From assembly GCA_029582165.1 (NCBI GenBank), contig CM055868.1, positions 10,739,501-10,803,500 on the forward strand: a DNA stretch of 64,000 bases, read 5' to 3'. This stretch comes from Portulaca oleracea. Taxonomy: Eukaryota > Streptophyta > Magnoliopsida > Caryophyllales > Portulacaceae. The position numbers and the translations under genes are program-made. This document shows positions 59,542 to 64,000 of the stretch, in pieces; the stretch's first letter is position 1; every line of letters starts with the position of its first letter. Below the pieces are notes generated by a model. That model was given only the letters and a program-made list of their open reading frames with translations, was not told the DNA's origin and did not search any database.

Positions 59542-62500
59542 ATGCTTGATTTTCTCAGCAAACTTCAGGCAAATGCTCTTGATCGTTCTCGTTCGGCTAA
59601 TTCTGATTCTTCCAATGCTCTCATGACAGGTAACGCATCTGCTTCCACGTCCATCTGTTGCATTTCTCAGTTGGGTATTAATACTTGGATTATTGATTCC
59701 GGGGCTAGTGACCACATGGTTTATGATGCTAAGCACTTGACGAATATCAAACATCTCCAAACACCTGTGTTTGTCACAATGCCTCATGGGGGTAAAGTCA
59801 AGGTTACTCAGTATGGTGACTTGAAAATTGGTGATATGTTAACTCTGCATGATGTGTTGCTTGTACCTTACTTCAAGTTTAACCTTTTATCAGTCAAAAG
59901 GTTAAGTCAACAATTGCATTGTCTGGTCATTTTCACTCCGGACCACTGTATTCTGCAGGGTCCCTCATTGAAGAAGCCAATTGTACTTGGTCGGGCTACT
60001 GAAGGTTTGTACACCACAGCTGGTGTCTATAATGTGCAGTTTAGGGATACACATGACCTTAATATAGGGGTTAGACAGTCTTTTATGAACAATCTTTCCA
60101 ATTCAAAGGTGTCCAATAGTTCTAATACTGTGGAGACAGTGCCCAATCTTTTTGATAAGTCACTTTCATTGTCTTGTAGCATGCAACAATGCAATAAATG
60201 CACTTTATGGCATAGGAGAATGGGTCATATGTCATTTCCTTTGTTGAAGCATTTAGCAATGGTCAATATTTGTACCCACAGTGAGTTGAATAAAACTTTA
60301 CCTTGTGATGTTTGCCCAAAGGCTGAACAACACCGTGCTTCTTTTCCCATAGCATTTCTTCTACTACTGCTCCTTTTGAATTACTACATATTGATACTTG
60401 GGGACCCCATAGCACCAAGACTCACACAGGACACTCCTATTTTCTCACTATTGTTGACAACTACACCAGAAGCACCTGGGTTCATCTCCTTGTCACCAAG
60501 GATGAAGCTTTCAGTTTGTTGAAATCCTTCGTTGCCATGGCTTCCACTCAATACAATGCCAAGGTCAAGATTATCCGCAGTGATAGTGCCCTTGAATTAG
60601 GATCCAGCAGGGCAGCCTCTGCCTTCTTTGATGAACAAGGCATCCTCCACTAGACAAGCTGTGTTTATACCCCTCAACAAAATGGGGTTGTTGAGCGCAA
60701 GCATATACACCTTTTGGAGGTCACAAGGGCCCTCCTCTTTCAGTTTCATTTGCCTGATAAATTCTGGGGAGAGTGTCTTTTGACCGCTGCCTACATCATC
60801 AATCGAATACCTACTACGGTTCTCCACAACAAAACGCCCTATGAGCTCCTTCATGGTACAACTCCCCCCTATGATCATATGAGAGTTTTTGGGTGCCTTT
60901 GCTATGCTTCTACCCTAAAGCCCGGTGGCACTAAACTTCAACCTCGAGCCATTCCTTGTGTCTTTCTTGGCTATCCTATTGGCAAGAAAGCTTACAAGGT
61001 CATGTCTCTTGAGGACAAACGCTTTTTTGTCTCTCGGGACATTATATTCTATGAGAACATCTTCCCTTTCAGTCTCTCTTCCTCCTCCTCACTCACTAAT
61101 TCTTCACCTTTTTTTCCAGCCCCTTCCACTCCCATTGGGGTGATCTCCCTCCTCTCATGGATGATCTTCCTCCTCTTATGGATGATCTTCCTCCCAATAC
61201 TATAAGTGATTCTACTCCATCTTCCTCACCATCACCTGATATTCGAAGGTCCACTAGACTCCATAAACCAACTTCATACCTCCAACATTACATTTGTTCC
61301 ACCTCTTCCACTGAAACTCATTGTCTTAGCACCACTACCAATCTATCTGCCCATACTCCATCCATCTCCACTGATGCTCTCAGCCTTTCCAGTCAAACCC
61401 TTCTCCACAATCTAGATGTTCATGAACCCTTCTCTTACGCTGAGGCTGCATCTCATCCCGGCTAGATTGCCGCTATGGATCAAGAATTCCAAGCTCTCCA
61501 CGCCAATGATACATGGGAAGTTGTTTCTCTTCCCAAGGACAAGAAGCCCATCGGATGCCGATGGGTCTACAAGGTTAAACATAAATCTGATGGCTCGGTT
61601 GATAGGTTGAAGGCTCGTTTGGTTGTTAAGGGTTTTACTCAAAAAGAGGGGGTTGATTACACTGACACTTTTTCCCCTGTGGTTAAGATGACCACAATTC
61701 ACACTCTGATGGCTGTGGTGGTTAAACAAAATTGGGGTCTTCACCAATTGGATGTGAACAATGCTTTCCTTCATGGCGATCTCCATAAGGACATATACAT
61801 GAAGCTTCCTCCCGGCTGATCTTCCTCCATTCCTAGTGCTGTCTGCAAGTTAAAAAAATCATTGTATGGGCTCAAGCAAGCCTTGCGCCAATGGTATGCT
61901 AAGCTGGCACAGGTACTTCAAAAACAAGGGTACTCTCATTCTCCTAATGACCACTCTCTTTTCTACATAATTTCTAGATCCTCTGTTGTTTTCTTGGTGG
62001 TATATGTTGACGATATCCTTTTGACTGGGTCTGATGTTAATGAGATTCTTGATGTCAAGGCCTATCTTGACCGTGAATTTAAAAGCAAAGATTTGGGTTT
62101 CGTCAATTACTTTCTCGGTCTGGAAGTGTTACAATCTCCCTAAGGACTTGTTCTTACTCAGCAGAAATTCACTTCCTCTCTTATTCAAGAGTTTGGTTGT
62201 CAAGACCTTTCTCCTGTTGTTGCCCCGCTAGACCTCAATGTCTAATTGACCCCTACTGAGGGTGAACTTTACTCTGATCCTACTCGATGTCGGCAACTCA
62301 TTGGGAAGTTGAATTTTCTTCTCCATACCAGGCCCGATATTGCCTTTGCGGTCTAACATCTCAATCAATTTATGCAATCCCCTCGTGTTCCCCACTACCT
62401 TGCTGCCATTCACGTGTTGCGATATTTAAAGGGCCAACCAGCTTTGGGTGTGCTCCTTCATCGTGATTCCGACTTCACTCTCTGTGCCTATTGTGACTCC

Positions 62501-62947
62501 GACTGGGTTGCATGTCCTCACTCTCGAAAGTCTGTCAGTGGATAGGTCGTGTTTCGTGGCAAGACTCTCATTTCCTGGAAGTCCAAGAAACAACAATCCA
62601 TCAGTCTCTCCTCTGCTGAGTATCGCAGCATCCATCAACTCGTTGTTGAACTCGCTTGGTTGAGTCGTCTCTTGCATGAACTCCAAGTTCCTAACAGCAC
62701 CCCCATTCATGTGAAGTGTGACAGTCAGGCGGCCATTTACATCGCCCGAAATCCCGTCTTCCATGAACTCACAAAACATATCGAATTGGACTGTCATTTC
62801 GTCCGGGAAAAGCTTATGGAGGGTCTCATTTCGCTGAGTTTTGTTCCTACCAAGGCCCAGTTAGCAGACATTCTCACCAAACCTCTTCCCGGGGTTACTC
62901 ACTGTTCCATTTTGTCCAAATTGGGGGTTTCACAACCTCCAATTTGA
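59542..62947 (+). pseudogene. Copia 2 pol (protease, integrase, RT, RNase H)
   Basis: The protease has WIIDSGASDHMV (about 59686). The integrase zinc finger is LWHRRMGHM to CDVCPKAEQH near 60207-60330. A frameshift near 60350 and a TAG near 60652 break the integrase core, which continues with [13 protein letters not shown] near 60670. RT has [20 protein letters not shown] near 61505, YMKLPPG, MYGLKQALRQWY near 61862 and YVDD near 62003. RNase H runs from CDSDWVACPHS to the C-terminus at 62947. Further stops lie at 61463, 61817, 62141 and about 62243. Confidence 0.9.
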
Positions 62948-62954
62948 GGGAGGA

Positions 62955-63176
62955 TGTTGGGGTTATAGCTACTCCCTAGTTTGTTACTGGTTATAACAAA
63001 CTTTCCAGGTTGTTGAGCTAAGTTGGTTCCCCTGTCCTAGCCAGAGTAACTCCCCTGTATTCTGTATATATACACCCTTATGTACTCTGTTCAACTCAGT
63101 TTTCCATCAATACAATAAATGAGTCTCTCTCTCATGACTCTTCCTCTGTTTTCTCTTTCTCTCTCTATACTTGACA
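62955..63176 (+). repeat. 3' LTR of copia 2
   Basis: TGTTGGGG to TTGACA, preceded by GAGGGAGGA. Confidence 0.93.
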
Positions 63177-63310
63177 ATGGTATTATTGAGTGTTCCTCAA
63201 TTTGAAAAAAAAAAAGTAAATTTGGGGCCTGAGTACAGTCCCAAAATTGAAGCACTTTATATAGAGAGCTGGTGCTAATTTGTTGCTAGTGAAGGAAGAG
63301 CTTCCATGGT

Positions 63311-63420
63311 GACACAATCCTAGCTACAACAGATGGAATATGTGATCTTTGTAAGGATAAACATGAGTCTATCACTCACACCTTGTTCGAATGTAGTGAG
63401 GTGAAAGAGCCATAGGCTAG
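63311..63420 (+). pseudogene. LINE zinc-binding domain (zf-RVT) fragment
   Basis: The frame gives ILATTDGICDLCKDKHESIT, then HTLFECSEV, with the C-x2-C-H-C spacing of the zf-RVT domain that follows plant LINE reverse transcriptases, and then a stop. The surrounding 63177-63690 shows no other clear element. Confidence 0.6.
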
Positions 63421-63689
63421 TGTCCCCAATGGAACCTACTGGCTGAAATTGCGGTGTATCATTTACTGAAATACAAACTTGGTTGCTAGACCATGACGAA
63501 TGTTGCAACGTTTTGGGACTACATGTTGCCTTCTTAGCAGGTTGGGTAATGTTGAATTTTGATACTGTTATACTCAGCAGTGACAATTTCAAACCCGAAT
63601 GTCCGAATTTCAAGGCTATTTTAGTATTTTTGATATGCCTATGTCATTTTCACAACATTGCAAGCAACTTTCCATTTGTTAATTGCATT

Positions 63690-64000
63690 TAAAGCTCTCT
63701 TAATTATTCTTCATCAGTAAAATAATATATTACTGATTCATTTAAATTTTTATTAGGCTCATGTCATACTGTGTATTCAAAAAATTTTTCTAATAAAGCA
63801 ATTTGGTCTTTAATTAAATTCAAAGTATTTCTATGAACACTAAAGGGTAAGGTTGCTAAGTATGTATATCTTGATTTTTGATGTTCTAATAAATTTTCTC
63901 TAAAACTTCTTGTTGTTTAATCAAAAGTTCTTAAAAAATTCCACGCTTCTTGAATACTGTATGCCTTAATTTCAGGAAATTAAACGTTTGTCCAGGAGCA
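63690..64000 (-). pseudogene. Second endogenous pararetrovirus copy, small-ORF end only
   Basis: Minus-strand sequence aligns with 51828-52125 of the first copy but with many substitutions. It includes the AATTTTTTAAGAAC / AGAGAAAATTT words and the terminal GATGAAGAATA. It continues off the right edge, where the rest of that virus should lie. It diverges from the first copy far more than the inverted patch does, so it is an older or different lineage. Confidence 0.8.

Larger units (their letters stand above)
58157..63176 (+). mobile_element. Ty1/copia element 2, 5020 bp, TSD ATGGT
   Basis: LTRs of 233 bp (58157-58389) and 222 bp (62955-63176) start TGTTGGGG and end CTTGACA. The flanking ATGGT (58152-58156 and 63177-63181) matches exactly. 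The tRNA-Met primer site TGGTATCAGAGC follows at 58390 and a purine-rich GAGGGAGGA precedes the 3' LTR. By eye the LTRs differ by an 11-bp tandem duplication and six transitions. Gag-pol has stops and frameshifts. The element sits about 640 bp beyond the host gene's stop. Confidence 0.95.

Overview
The window is plant nuclear DNA, most likely from a eudicot. Two host genes with many introns sit in a dense field of nested transposable elements and an endogenous pararetrovirus. There are no prokaryotic features. The splice sites (GT-AG, plus one GC-AG), the plant-only gene families (DUF246 O-fucosyltransferase) and the plant transposon types (CACTA, PIF/Harbinger, hAT, Ty1/copia, Ty3/gypsy, Caulimoviridae) point to an angiosperm. 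I cannot name the species.

Layout. (1) 938-10939, minus: the first twelve exons (634 codons) of a PDS5-like cohesin cofactor gene. It runs off the left edge and has a 5-kb intron holding a LINE relic and a foldback element. (2) 10940-16030: AT-rich spacer, then a nest of MITEs and a 2.6-kb hAT-like element with an exact 8-bp target duplication. (3) 16343-23640: a PIF/Harbinger transposase with only two in-frame stops. Its SANT-type ORF1 partner is present twice in direct orientation; one copy is split by a hAT insertion whose empty site survives in the other. (4) 23641-27400: a gypsy-type element with gag and protease but no RT, RNase H or integrase. (5) 27725-34164: a complete but inactivated Ty1/copia element (TSD AAACT). 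(6) 34904-36108: an inverted patch that joins a pararetrovirus promoter to three exons' worth of the downstream host O-fucosyltransferase gene. (7) 36228-about 52125: a nearly full-length endogenous caulimovirid of about 7.7 kb of viral sequence. It has ordered, end-overlapping ORFs, a promoter and a tRNA-Met primer site, and its movement-protein ORF is split by an 8206-bp CACTA element (TSD GTA). (8) 52818-57521, plus: an apparently intact 10-exon O-fucosyltransferase gene (501 aa) directly downstream of the viral promoter. (9) 58157-63176: a second Ty1/copia element (TSD ATGGT). (10) 63311-64000: a LINE zinc-finger relic and the end of a second, diverged pararetrovirus copy.

The most unusual locus is 34.9-57.5 kb. 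The virus seems to carry two retropepsin-like domains, one at the C-terminus of the movement-protein ORF and one at the N-terminus of Pol. Its promoter points at a host gene, and a chimeric inverted piece of that host gene plus the viral promoter lies at the virus's other end with a microhomology junction. Breaks in the viral ORFs (in-frame stops, frameshifts, the CACTA insertion) indicate that this copy is not functional.
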